From Chthoniobacterales bacterium (GTDB lineage Bacteria > Verrucomicrobiota > Verrucomicrobiia > Chthoniobacterales > UBA10450), in NCBI GenBank assembly GCA_013812515.1, contig JACCTI010000348.1, forward strand, positions 1-18,745: a stretch of 18,745 nt of DNA. The letters run 5' to 3'. Of this stretch, positions 7,619 through 14,646 are shown in pieces. Numbering within the stretch: the stretch's first letter is position 1; each line of letters begins with the position of its first letter. A program made the translations under genes and the position numbers. The notes below the pieces were generated by a model that was given only the letters and a program-made list of their open reading frames with translations, was not told where the DNA came from and made no database searches.

Positions 7619-7927
7619 TTACGGCTCGCGTCCGAGGTTCGTGTCTTTGCCGTCGACTTCGTCGTTCTTGAAGGTGACCATCGCGAACTTCGTTCCGTCT
7701 TCGTAGCGGTAAGTCGTTTTCTTGAAGATCAGCACATCCTTTGTCTCTGCGGTGGTCGGTTTTCCGAGGATCGTTTCCACCTGTGATTTTGACATTCCCA
7801 TCGAGATCTGGTCGTAATTTGCACTCGTCAGCTTGGAACCGGAAATGGCGTTTCGATCGCATCCCTCCAGGAGAAGCAGAGAGGTGGCGGCGAGAAGGAG
7901 GCAGAAGCTGTGTTTGAGTCTGTTCAT
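7619..7927 (-). CDS. Small lipoprotein, SmpA/OmlA- or DUF3862-like (copy 1)
   Basis: From the ATG at 7927 this is a 102-aa protein that begins MNRLKHSFCLLLAATSLLLL and has a lipobox ending EGC. The mature domain reads LTSANYDQISMGMSKSQVET, ILGKPTTAE, then a TTYRYEDGTK beta segment. It matches its downstream paralogue position for position and the BamE-like SmpA/OmlA or DUF3862 fold. An upstream in-frame ATG at 7951 would overlap nuoD, and the signal peptide argues against it. The start lies 11 bp beyond the nuoD stop. An AGGTGA that includes the nuoD stop codon could serve as Shine-Dalgarno, which points to translational coupling with nuoD. It is an unusual passenger in a nuo cluster. Confidence 0.85.
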   Translation of the reverse strand: MNRLKHSFCLLLAATSLLLLEGCDRNAISGSKLTSANYDQISMGMSKSQVETILGKPTTAETKDVLIFKKTTYRYEDGTKFAMVTFKNDEVDGKDTNLGREP

Positions 7928-7938
7928 AAAAGTTGCGG

Positions 7939-9195
7939 TCACCTGTCGCATTCGCCCATCACGAAGTCCAGACTGCCGAGGATAGAGACGACATCGCTGA
8001 TGCTGTGGCCCGGCAAAAGTTCCGGCAAGATGCTCAGATTGCAGAACGAGGGTGAGCGGATCTTCAGCCGATGCGGCACGCCGCCGCCCTTGCTGTTGAT
8101 GTAAAACCCAAGCTCACCCTTGGGATTCTCCGCGCCGAAATAGACCTCGCCCGCGGGCGCGTCGAGCCCTTCCGTCACGACGATGAAATGATGGATCAAC
8201 TCTTCCATCTTCGTCATCACGCGCGCCTTCGGCGGAAGTGTGTTCTTCCAGTCGGCCACGTTGATGGGTCCACCAGGCAGCGTTTCGATAGCCTGCCGTA
8301 GAATCCTCACGCTTTGCCGCATCTCCTCGATGCGCACGAGGTAACGGTCGTAACCGTCACCGGCTGATCCGATCGGCACCTCGAAATCATACTTCTCGTA
8401 ATCAAGGTAGGGATGCTTGCGCCGAACGTCGTGCTCCACACCGCTGCCACGCAGATTCGGTCCGGAAAGGCCATAGGCGATAGCGCGGTCCTTTGAAATG
8501 ATCCCGACGTCGCGCGTACGATCGACGAAGATGCGATTCCGCGTCAGCAGGCTATCGACTTCATTCAGCTGCGGCACAAAACCATCGAGAAATGTCTCTA
8601 GTCCCGGAATGAACGCCGCCGGCAAATCGCGGATTTGGCCGCCGACGCGCGTGTAAGACGTAGTGAAGCGCGCGCCTGAGATGATCTCGCACAGATTATA
8701 GATCTTCTCGCGTTCCGTGAACGTGTAGAGGAAAACCGTCATTGAGCCCAGATCGAGCGCCATGGCTCCGACCCCGAGCAGGTGGGCCTGAATGCGCGCG
8801 AGTTCGCAGCAGATCACGCGAATCGCCTTGCCGCGCGGCGGCAGTTCCCAGTCCATTAGCTTTTCGACGGCGCAGGCATAGGCGACGTTGTTCGCGAGGG
8901 GGGCGAGATAATCCAGCCGGTCGGTGTAAGGAACGAACTGGTTGTATTGCATGTTTTCGGCGATTTTTTCATCGCCGCGATGGAGGTAGCCGATATCCGG
9001 CGTGGCCTTCGTGATGGTTTCGCCGTCAAGCTCGAGAACCAGACGCAGCACGCCGTGCGTGGCAGGGTGTGACGGTCCCATGTTGAGGACCATTTTCTCC
9101 CCGATGTCGTCGCTGCGCTCGGCAAGTTCTCCCTGCGCCTGCGCGACACGCGTCGCCGGATCGGGAGAGTCGATTTCGCGCGTCGTGAAAGCCAT
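7939..9195 (-). CDS. nuoD: NADH-quinone oxidoreductase subunit D
   Basis: NuoD is the 49-kDa-type subunit of complex I, related to the large subunit of [NiFe] hydrogenases, and together with NuoB forms the quinone reduction site. The 418-aa product has LNMGPSHPATHGVLRL (37-52), with H43 and H47 matching the site histidines. Y96 in YTDRLDY matches the quinone-binding tyrosine. YLHRGDEKIAE (70-80) is present, and the C-terminus GVPHRLKIRSPSF...DFVMGECDR is typical. There is no NuoC domain in front, so this is not a nuoCD fusion. It is the first complex I gene of the cluster, which means nuoA, nuoB and nuoC are not upstream. It is preceded by a 125-bp hairpin-rich gap after the TonB_C-like gene. 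Confidence 0.97.
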   Translation of the reverse strand: MAFTTREIDSPDPATRVAQAQGELAERSDDIGEKMVLNMGPSHPATHGVLRLVLELDGETITKATPDIGYLHRGDEKIAENMQYNQFVPYTDRLDYLAPLANNVAYACAVEKLMDWELPPRGKAIRVICCELARIQAHLLGVGAMALDLGSMTVFLYTFTEREKIYNLCEIISGARFTTSYTRVGGQIRDLPAAFIPGLETFLDGFVPQLNEVDSLLTRNRIFVDRTRDVGIISKDRAIAYGLSGPNLRGSGVEHDVRRKHPYLDYEKYDFEVPIGSAGDGYDRYLVRIEEMRQSVRILRQAIETLPGGPINVADWKNTLPPKARVMTKMEELIHHFIVVTEGLDAPAGEVYFGAENPKGELGFYINSKGGGVPHRLKIRSPSFCNLSILPELLPGHSISDVVSILGSLDFVMGECDR

Positions 9196-9252
9196 AAATC
9201 CAGGGACGTGAGGCTATGCTCGCGACCCCTCATCGGCGCGCAAGCGCGAACT

Positions 9253-9295
9253 GCGTGGCAAACCACGCCCACACCGCGGCTTGAGTGCCGCGGTG
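9253..9295. other. Pair of GC-rich hairpins upstream of nuoD
   Basis: Two adjacent perfect stems lie in the 125-bp gap between the TonB_C-like gene and nuoD. They are GCGTGG/CCACGC around a 4-base loop (9253-9268) and CACCGCGGC/GCCGCGGTG around a 6-base loop (9272-9295). Neither is followed by a T-run in the minus-strand direction, so they do not look like a simple intrinsic terminator. They could be a palindromic dispersed element or an mRNA-stabilising or attenuating structure ahead of nuoD. The stems are plain in the sequence; any role is inference. Confidence 0.55.
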
Positions 9296-9320
9296 GCAAA
9301 AACTCAATGGAAATGAACGG

Positions 9321-9728
9321 CTACAGTTCTTTCCAGAAAGCGGTGATCGGCTCGACCCGGCGCGAAACACGCGCATCCTGGTAGAACTTGATCAAGTGCC
9401 GCCGTCCTGTCGTCATGTCGGACGCCTGCAACGTGGCCGGATCCAGACGCCAGCGCGCAGCTCCTTTTAATGCGATCTCATCGAGCGCGCTGATGCCGCT
9501 GCTCCTGAGGAGACTTACATCTTTGACCTGACCGTTACTCTCGAACACGAGGCCAAGCAGAACCGAACCGGACCACGCTTGGTCAAGAACCGAGCGCGGC
9601 AGTGGCGGTACTGGCTTGGCGGCCCACTGTGCCTGCGCCGAACCCGCTGCGAGCAGCGAGACAACGGCGGCAAGCACGAGATAGACTGCGTGCCGAGACC
9701 TCTTTGTACTATGGGCTTGTTGGCTCAT
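9321..9728 (-). CDS. Exported TonB C-terminal-domain (energy-transducer-like) protein
   Basis: This 135-aa protein has an N-terminal positively charged and hydrophobic signal sequence ending near AGSAQAQW. After a short Pro-rich stretch comes a domain reading GSVLLGLVFESNGQVKDVSL followed by LLRSSGISALDEIALKGAARWRLDPA. This is the recognisable TonB_C pattern (G.V.V.F.I...G.V....V..SSG...LD.AA..A...W.F.P). It lacks the long Pro/Lys linker of true TonB, so it may be a free-standing periplasmic TonB_C protein. It is the first gene on the minus strand, divergent from fabD, and 125 bp upstream of nuoD. Membership of the same transcript as the nuo genes is possible but unproven. Confidence 0.8.
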   Translation of the reverse strand: MSQQAHSTKRSRHAVYLVLAAVVSLLAAGSAQAQWAAKPVPPLPRSVLDQAWSGSVLLGLVFESNGQVKDVSLLRSSGISALDEIALKGAARWRLDPATLQASDMTTGRRHLIKFYQDARVSRRVEPITAFWKEL

Positions 9729-9744
9729 GCGCCGATGCTGACAA

Positions 9745-9773
9745 GTTTGCCATGGAAGGGCAAGAACTTTTTT
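9745..9773 (+). terminator. Terminator-like hairpin with T6 tract, rightward
   Basis: TTGCC and GGCAA form a 5-bp stem (extendable with one wobble or bulge) around a 7-base loop. On the plus strand this is followed within a few bases by TTTTTT, and a second T7 run lies about 7 bases further on. That is the layout of an intrinsic terminator for rightward transcription. No plus-strand gene precedes it, so it would act only on transcription antisense to the TonB_C-like gene. The stem is short, so confidence is low. Confidence 0.25.
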
Positions 9774-9821
9774 GCCTCATTTTTTTGGACTACTTCGCCT
9801 TGTCGGAGGCCTGTGGCAGCG

Positions 9822-9977
9822 ACGCCGCTCTGTCGGCGTAAATACGGCGTGGTTTGGGCGCGAAAGAGCGCCGTCGTTATAGCAGCTTCAGAGGCGAGGA
9901 AGAATCTTACGCCGCATTTCTTGTAAGCAGAAGCAATCAACTGGGCGCCAGCCGCGCGATTCCCGCTCGCGCGCGGC
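9822..9977. promoter_or_regulatory. Inverted-repeat cluster in the divergent TonB_C-like / fabD intergenic region
   Basis: This 272-bp gap has no gene that I can support. It contains several stems. ACGCCG/CGGCGT forms 9822-9839, GGCGC/GCGCC forms 9857-9872, and GCCGCGCG/CGCGCGGC forms 9951-9977, the last just upstream of the fabD ATG. A long-range 8-bp pair CGGCGTAA (9834-9841) with TTACGCCG (9907-9914) encloses the second stem and competes with the first, so two folds are mutually exclusive. GTTATA at 9876-9881 reads TATAAC on the minus strand and could be a -10 box for the leftward genes, but I see no good -35. The arrangement could be a leader structure or a decayed repeat. Confidence 0.4.
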
Positions 9978-10000
9978 GGTGATTGCAGGTAGCTACGCGC

Positions 10001-10945
10001 ATGCCGAGAATCGCTCTTCTTTTCTCCGGGCAAGGTGCGCAGACGGTCGGAATGGGGAGCGAGTTGGCCGCGCAGTTTCCCTCGGCGGCCGAGCTGTTCC
10101 GCCGTGCTGATCACATTCTCGAGCGCAATCTGCGTGAGCTCGCCTGGCAAGGTCCCCTCGAAGAGCTGACCAAAACCTCCAACTGCCAGCCGGCACTTTA
10201 CGTTCACGGGCTTGCCTGCCTGGCAGCCGTGCGCGAACTGACGGGTGAGTTCCCGATCGCAGCGGCGGCCGGTCTCTCGTTAGGCGAATGGACGGCACAC
10301 TCCGCGGCCGGCACGTTCGACTACGCCACCGGCTTGAAGCTCGTGGAGCAACGCGGCCGCTTTATGGAGGTCGCGTGCGAGGCGACTGCTGGCGCGATGG
10401 CAGCGATGGTCGGCGCGGATGAGACGGCGGTGCGGGGACTCGCCGCGGATACCGACGTCGATGTCGCGAACTTGAACGCGCCCGGTCAGATCGTGATCTC
10501 GGGAGAAGCGGCCAAAGTGGAACTGGCCGTCACGCGCGCGCGGGAGCACGGCATTCGTCGCGCCACGCTCCTGAATGTCGCGGGCGCATATCACTCCCGG
10601 CTCATGCAGAGCGCTTTTGTGCAGATGAGCGAAGCGCTGCTCGACGCGCAATTCGAAATGCCGCGCTTCCCTGTTGTCAGCAATGTCACCGGTCAGCCCG
10701 CGAACACATTGCCTGAGATCCGGCAGACCTTGCAGGATCAAATCACTGGGACGGTGCGCTGGAGCGATTGCATGGAGTGGTTGCTCGGTCGTGGCTGCGA
10801 TCTCTTCCTCGAACTCGGGCCGGGCGGCGTCCTGGCGGGCTTGATGCAACGCCTCCGCAAAGGCGTTCCCGTCCTGAGCGTGAGTGACGTCACTTCCGTG
10901 CGTTCCTGCGCGGAGAAATTGCGTGGCGCCGTTTTCTCAGAGTAA
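10001..10945 (+). CDS. fabD: Malonyl-CoA:ACP transacylase
   Basis: FabD moves the malonyl group from malonyl-CoA to acyl carrier protein, supplying fatty acid elongation in the cytosol. From the ATG at 10001 the product is 314 aa, the usual length. It has the oxyanion-loop motif SGQGAQTVGMG (9-19), the nucleophile S93 in GLSLGEWTAH, an arginine near 118 in VEQRGRFM that would bind the malonyl carboxylate, and the catalytic H198 in GAYHSRLM. The elbow has Leu instead of the commoner His before the serine-containing turn (GLSLGE rather than GHSLGE), a variant also seen in some bacterial and plastid enzymes. A TTG at 9983 is an alternative start. yqeY and ispD follow closely. S94-adjacent codons TCG-TTA contain the over-represented TCGTTAG word. 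Confidence 0.95.
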   Translation: MPRIALLFSGQGAQTVGMGSELAAQFPSAAELFRRADHILERNLRELAWQGPLEELTKTSNCQPALYVHGLACLAAVRELTGEFPIAAAAGLSLGEWTAHSAAGTFDYATGLKLVEQRGRFMEVACEATAGAMAAMVGADETAVRGLAADTDVDVANLNAPGQIVISGEAAKVELAVTRAREHGIRRATLLNVAGAYHSRLMQSAFVQMSEALLDAQFEMPRFPVVSNVTGQPANTLPEIRQTLQDQITGTVRWSDCMEWLLGRGCDLFLELGPGGVLAGLMQRLRKGVPVLSVSDVTSVRSCAEKLRGAVFSE

Positions 10946-10954
10946 TGTCGCGTC

Positions 10955-11410
10955 ATGAGCATCCAGGCGCGGATCGATTCGGACTTGAAAGACGCGATGC
11001 GCGCGAAAGACGCGGCGAAGCTCGGAGTCCTGCGCATGCTGAAATCTGCGCTCAAATATTCCGCCATCGAGAAATCTGGTGCTGACGGCGAGCTGGACGA
11101 TGCGGAAGCGACGCAAGTGATTCGGAAGCAGGTGAAGCAGCGGCAAGACTCAATCGAAAGCTTTGAAAAGGGCGGACGGCCGGAGCTGGCAGCGAAAGAG
11201 AAGGAAGAGCTCGCGCTGCTCACCGATTATCTGCCGCAAGCGATGAGCAGCGATGAACTCGCGAGCGCGGTGCGGGCGGCGATTGCGGAGACCGGCGCCA
11301 CTTCGCGCGCGCAGATGGGCGCGGTCATGAAAATCTTGCAAGCGAAACTCGCCGGACGAGCGGATGGCAAGACGCTCAGCCAGGAAGTGCAGCGGCAACT
11401 CGGCGGTTGA
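10955..11410 (+). CDS. GatB/YqeY domain-containing protein
   Basis: This 151-aa protein matches the YqeY family. It has an N-terminal helical part starting MSIQARIDSDLKDAMRAKDA with LGVLRMLKSALK. The middle has KQVKQRQDSIESFEKGGRPEL and the typical ALLTDYLPQAMSSDEL. The C-terminal helical domain, including GAVMKILQAKLAGRADGK, resembles the tRNA-binding tail of the GatB amidotransferase subunit. Stand-alone YqeY proteins are widespread, and a role in tRNA-dependent amidation has been supposed but is not settled. It starts 9 bp after the fabD stop, and its stop lies 11 bp before the ispD ATG, so the three genes probably form one transcript. Confidence 0.93.
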   Translation: MSIQARIDSDLKDAMRAKDAAKLGVLRMLKSALKYSAIEKSGADGELDDAEATQVIRKQVKQRQDSIESFEKGGRPELAAKEKEELALLTDYLPQAMSSDELASAVRAAIAETGATSRAQMGAVMKILQAKLAGRADGKTLSQEVQRQLGG

Positions 11411-11421
11411 TCGACAGCCTC

Positions 11422-12102
11422 ATGCTGTCCGCAATTATCGTCGCCGGCGGAAGCAGCCGGCGAATGGGTTCCGACAAGGCTTTCGCTGTCATCGCGGGGA
11501 AACCTGTGATCGCACATTCCATCGCTGCCTTCCAAGCGACGTCCTCGGTAAGCGACATTATCCTTGTGGGGCGGGATGGAAAGCTGGCCGCGCTTCGCGC
11601 CATTGTTTCGAGCGAAGGCTTCGGCAAAGTCGGTGAGATCGTTGGGGGCGGTCTCCACCGGCAGGATTCTGTCATGAATGGTCTGAAGTATGTCCGCAGC
11701 GGCGCCGACTTCATTGCGGTGCATGATGCCGCGCGGCCACTCGTTAGGCCCGAGCAGATCGAGCAGGTCCTGGCGGCGGCCCGGCAACATGGCGCGGCCG
11801 CGCTCGCCTCACCGATGTGCGACACGCTCAAGCGGGCGGATGCCGCTCATTTCGTGACCGGAAGCATTGCGCGTGAAAATGTTTTCACGATGGAGACACC
11901 GCAGATTTTTGCGCGCGAATTACTTTTGCGAGCATACGCAGCTGTCGCGCGGGACCAGCTGGCGATTACCGATGAGGTTTCCGCGATTGAGCATGTGAAA
12001 GGCAAAGTGGTGCTGGTTCGGCACGGGGAAGCGAACTTCAAAATCACGTATCCGGCGGACCTGCTGCTGGCGGATTTCGTTTTACGGAATCGCGAGCGTT
12101 AA
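11422..12102 (+). CDS. ispD: 2-C-methyl-D-erythritol 4-phosphate cytidylyltransferase
   Basis: IspD joins CTP and methylerythritol 4-phosphate in the third step of the MEP pathway to isoprenoids. The 226-aa product starts MLSAIIVAGGSSRRMGSDKA, the nucleotide-binding loop with R14 and K19. It has GGLHRQDSVMNGL (77-89) and VHDAARPLVRP (100-110), with the metal-binding Asp. R151 in GSIARENVF and METPQIF follow, then TDEVSAIE and the C-terminal FKITYPADLLLA, with K207 as the substrate-binding lysine. I chose the ATG at 11422 over a TTG at 11407 that overlaps the yqeY stop, because the family starts right at the nucleotide-binding strand. Its 3' end overlaps the convergent GT9 gene by 21 bp. Confidence 0.95.
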   Translation: MLSAIIVAGGSSRRMGSDKAFAVIAGKPVIAHSIAAFQATSSVSDIILVGRDGKLAALRAIVSSEGFGKVGEIVGGGLHRQDSVMNGLKYVRSGADFIAVHDAARPLVRPEQIEQVLAAARQHGAAALASPMCDTLKRADAAHFVTGSIARENVFTMETPQIFARELLLRAYAAVARDQLAITDEVSAIEHVKGKVVLVRHGEANFKITYPADLLLADFVLRNRER

Positions 12103-13074
12103 GCCCGAGTTGGCGCGCACGAGCTGTGCGATTTGTGCGACGTCGCTCACTTTGAACGCTCGGCTCTTGCGCAGCTTGCCAGCCGCTTCCAGATCGCGCA
12201 CCCGGATCAGTTCGCCATTTTTCCAAACCCACGCGTTCGGATTGTAAGGGCCCACGCGACGGGGATTCGTCCAGGTGTGAATCGAGACCAGCTGACTGGT
12301 GATTGCCGCCGCGATGTGCATCGGGCCGCTGTCGACGCTGATCGTAAAAAAGGCAGCGCGAACCAGGCGCACCAGTTCGAGAAGGGTGGTTTGATTCGTT
12401 AGGTCGATGCAGTTCTCCGGCGCCTTGATGCGGCGTTTGGCTTTGCCCACGATCACAACTCGCGCGGGGCGGAAGGCGCGGCAGAACTCCTCGATCGCCT
12501 CCGTCGAAATGGACTTCCGGTCGCCACGGGCGTTGGGATGCAGCAGCACGAAGGGCGGGTCTTCGTCGAAGTTTGGGAGATGATCGCCTGTGGGGAGCGG
12601 GCAGCGCAGCGCCTCTGTCACGCGCGCTCCGGTCGCAGCGGCAAGCTTCAGGTAACGCTCAATGGCATGCTCTTCGCGATTCACTTGTGCCACGTGATCG
12701 TAGAAGAAACGCGAACCTTCGCGCGCATCGCTCATTCCGTAGACTTCCTCGGCGCCGCTGACTTTCGCGATCAAGGCGCTGCGAAGCAGTCCTTGAAAGT
12801 CGATCGTGACGTCTGGGCAGAGCTGGCGTGTGCGGCGCAACCAGGGCAGCAGACTGGCGGCCGCTCCGAGGCCGCGGAACTCGCCGCGCGGAAAAAGATG
12901 CACGTGATCGATGTCTGGATTGCCCCGCAGAATGCTGGCCCATTCCGGATTGATCACCCACGTGATTTCTGCGGCCGGATTCGCGTCGCGGATGGCTGCA
13001 ACGGCGGGGAGAGTGTGAACCACGTCCCCGAGTGAGCTGGGTTTGATGACGAGTATTCTTGGGCGGCGATTCAC
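12082..13074 (-). CDS. Glycosyltransferase family 9 protein, LPS heptosyltransferase I (WaaC)-like
   Basis: GT9 enzymes transfer heptose from ADP-heptose to the lipopolysaccharide inner core at the cytosolic face of the inner membrane. The 330-aa product has the N-terminal ILVIKPSSLGDVVHTLPAV (7-25), which closely follows WaaC. DFQGLLRSALIA (92-103) matches the acceptor-side motif. The C-terminal donor domain has VLLHPNARGDRKS, DLTNQTTLLEL (224-234) and SVDSGPMHIAAA (246-257), typical of the family. The start is a GTG at 13074 with AGAGGAAG ten bases upstream as Shine-Dalgarno. That site is one arm of an inverted repeat. Which heptosyl step it catalyses cannot be read from sequence alone. It is the last gene of the minus-strand run and overlaps ispD tail to tail. 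Confidence 0.9.
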   Translation of the reverse strand: MNRRPRILVIKPSSLGDVVHTLPAVAAIRDANPAAEITWVINPEWASILRGNPDIDHVHLFPRGEFRGLGAAASLLPWLRRTRQLCPDVTIDFQGLLRSALIAKVSGAEEVYGMSDAREGSRFFYDHVAQVNREEHAIERYLKLAAATGARVTEALRCPLPTGDHLPNFDEDPPFVLLHPNARGDRKSISTEAIEEFCRAFRPARVVIVGKAKRRIKAPENCIDLTNQTTLLELVRLVRAAFFTISVDSGPMHIAAAITSQLVSIHTWTNPRRVGPYNPNAWVWKNGELIRVRDLEAAGKLRKSRAFKVSDVAQIAQLVRANSGLTLAIP

Positions 13075-13083
13075 ACGATTGTT

Positions 13084-13131
13084 TCTTCCTCTTCTCTCAT
13101 TATGATCACCGAGAGCAGATTCAGAGGAAGA
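13084..13131 (-). promoter_or_regulatory. Inverted repeat covering the Shine-Dalgarno of the GT9 gene
   Basis: In the 76-bp gap after the phosphoesterase gene, the arms TCTTCCTCT and AGAGGAAGA (9 bp, perfect) pair, with a nested CTCTC/GAGAG stem inside. Read on the minus strand, the 3' arm is the purine-rich Shine-Dalgarno of the GT9 gene, so the fold would hide it. No T-run follows, so it is not a standard terminator. The role is inferred only. Confidence 0.4.
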
Positions 13132-13150
13132 GAAAGATCAGGAGCTTCGC

Positions 13151-13873
13151 CTAACGACCCAACTCGAGCCGCTCCGCGAGCAAACGCGGCAGGCCCGCGG
13201 CAACGATCTTCCGTTGCGCTTTCGGCAGGTCGTATCGGATCCGCCGTTGCTCGACCACGCTCCGGTCGGTGTGGTAAATGCAGTAGGCCGCGCGCGGATC
13301 ACCGTCCCGCGGCTGCCCGACACTGCCCGTGTTAATGAAGTATTTCTTGCCGGGCTCAATCATGAGCTGCTCGGTCCTGACGCGCTTTACGCCGTCGTCG
13401 CGCACAAACGCGCCGGCGACGTGGGTGTGCCCGAAGAAGCAGACCGTGGTGTGCTGGTAGGTGAAACTCGCGACGGCGTCGAGATTGTTGAAGACGTAGC
13501 CCCATTCACCCGGTGTATCGAGCGTCGCGTGGACAATGGTGAAGTCGCGCACCTGCCGCGTCATGCGCGCCTCGGAAAGCCACTGCTTGTCGTCAGCCGT
13601 GAGGTTGGCGCGAGTCCAATCGATGGCCCGCTCAGCAAGATCATTGAAGTCGCGCGATGATTCCGCGAGGCAGGCCTGCTCGTCGTGATTTCCTTTCACG
13701 ATCGGGCAATTCATTTTCCGCACGAGATCTACACACTCGTGCGGGTTCGCGTTGTAGCCGACGACATCGCCGAGGCAGATATAATGGGTGCACTCCTTTT
13801 GCCGGGCATCCGCAAGGACGGCTTCGGTCGCCTCCAGATTAGCGTGCAGATCACTAAAGACGGCGAAGCGCAT
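13151..13873 (-). CDS. Calcineurin-like metallophosphoesterase (YfcE/ApaH-type)
   Basis: This 240-aa soluble protein has the complete metal-site motif series of the superfamily: SDLH (D8, H10), LGDVVGYNANPHECV (D36), GNHDE (N62, H63), H115 in VHATLDTP and GHTH (H149, H151). These residues would bind two metal ions and catalyse hydrolysis of a phosphomono- or phosphodiester. Related bacterial proteins hydrolyse small-molecule diesters or nucleotides, and the substrate is unknown here. The start ATG at 13873 opens directly with MRFAVFSDLHANLEA. It lies 14 bp after the TPR-like gene, with a pyrimidine-rich leader and no Shine-Dalgarno. The TAG stop is within a TCGTTAG word. There is no signal peptide. 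Confidence 0.92.
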   Translation of the reverse strand: MRFAVFSDLHANLEATEAVLADARQKECTHYICLGDVVGYNANPHECVDLVRKMNCPIVKGNHDEQACLAESSRDFNDLAERAIDWTRANLTADDKQWLSEARMTRQVRDFTIVHATLDTPGEWGYVFNNLDAVASFTYQHTTVCFFGHTHVAGAFVRDDGVKRVRTEQLMIEPGKKYFINTGSVGQPRDGDPRAAYCIYHTDRSVVEQRRIRYDLPKAQRKIVAAGLPRLLAERLELGR

Positions 13874-13887
13874 GCAGGGAGGAGATG

Positions 13888-14646
13888 TTAGTGCGCGCGG
13901 TCGGGGATGCGCTCAGCGAGCGGGATGTTGAGCTTCTCTTCGAGGAGTTTCAAGCGGCTGATCAGCGTCGGCAGACGCTCATTCTCGTCCGCGTTGTAGA
14001 GCTGGAGTAAACGCTCGTAGGCTTCCTGCTCACGGCCCTCGCAATACGAGAGCTCGTAAAGAGTGAAGCGCTTTGCGTAACTGGGCGCACCGGGTTGCTC
14101 CGCGGTTTTCGCGAACGACTCCGAAGCGCGCGCGTGGTCTTTGTATTTCTCGCGATAAAGACGGCCGAGCGCTTCGTAGAGCTTGGGCTGATCTGGGTTG
14201 TTCTTGATTCCGCGCTCGAGAAAGTCGCGGGCCAGGTCCCAGTATTCGCGTTGCGCTTTGATGCGGAGCGCGAGCCGGGGTTGCGATTTGTCATTGAAGA
14301 CAGACACGCTCGCGTTCCAGCCCATGTGCCACGCCGCCATATCCCAGAAGAGGACGCCTCGCGGCTGCAGCGTGGTGACCTGCCGAAAGAGTAGCAACAC
14401 GCGCGACCATTCTGTGCGCTCCCAGGCAACGTGCGCTTGAATGAAAAGGAAATCCGCGATGAGCGAGCGGAAGCCGCTGAGCGCGGCGATGAATCCGAGC
14501 TGCCCGATCTGTTCACGCAGGCTCAGATCCATCGGCACGCCATGAAGACGAAGCTCCGAGCGAGCGGCGAAGAGTGCATGTTCAGCCGGCAGTTTAACGC
14601 TCCCGAAGAGAAGCGTTGCGGCGAGCACGAGAAGGAAACGTTTCAC
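13888..14646 (-). CDS. TPR-like exported or membrane-anchored protein, unknown function
   Basis: This 252-aa protein starts with a hydrophobic segment (MKRFLLVLAATLLFGSV) that is either a signal peptide or an anchor. It is followed by an Arg/Glu-rich helical region. Helices containing DFLFIQAHVAWERTEWSRVL, then FRQVTTLQPRGVLFWDMAAW, and a later YEALGRLYREKYKDHARA pair look like tetratricopeptide-type repeats, which usually bind other proteins. I do not recognise a specific family. Its ATG overlaps the permease stop by 4 bp (ATGA), so it is very likely translated together with the ABC-2 transporter genes and may be an accessory of that transporter. Confidence 0.75.
   Translation of the reverse strand: MKRFLLVLAATLLFGSVKLPAEHALFAARSELRLHGVPMDLSLREQIGQLGFIAALSGFRSLIADFLFIQAHVAWERTEWSRVLLLFRQVTTLQPRGVLFWDMAAWHMGWNASVSVFNDKSQPRLALRIKAQREYWDLARDFLERGIKNNPDQPKLYEALGRLYREKYKDHARASESFAKTAEQPGAPSYAKRFTLYELSYCEGREQEAYERLLQLYNADENERLPTLISRLKLLEEKLNIPLAERIPDRAH

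Noticed and set aside
9725..10207. Minus-strand open frame of 160 codons across the TonB_C-like/fabD gap
   Set aside because: It runs antisense through the 5' part of fabD, has no family signature, and no plausible start context. Better explained as intergenic sequence plus shadow.
10271..10288. Leu replacing His in the FabD nucleophile elbow (GLSLGE) as a sign of an inactive enzyme
   Set aside because: The GLSLGE form is known in active transacylases of other lineages, and Ser93, the arginine and His198 are all kept.
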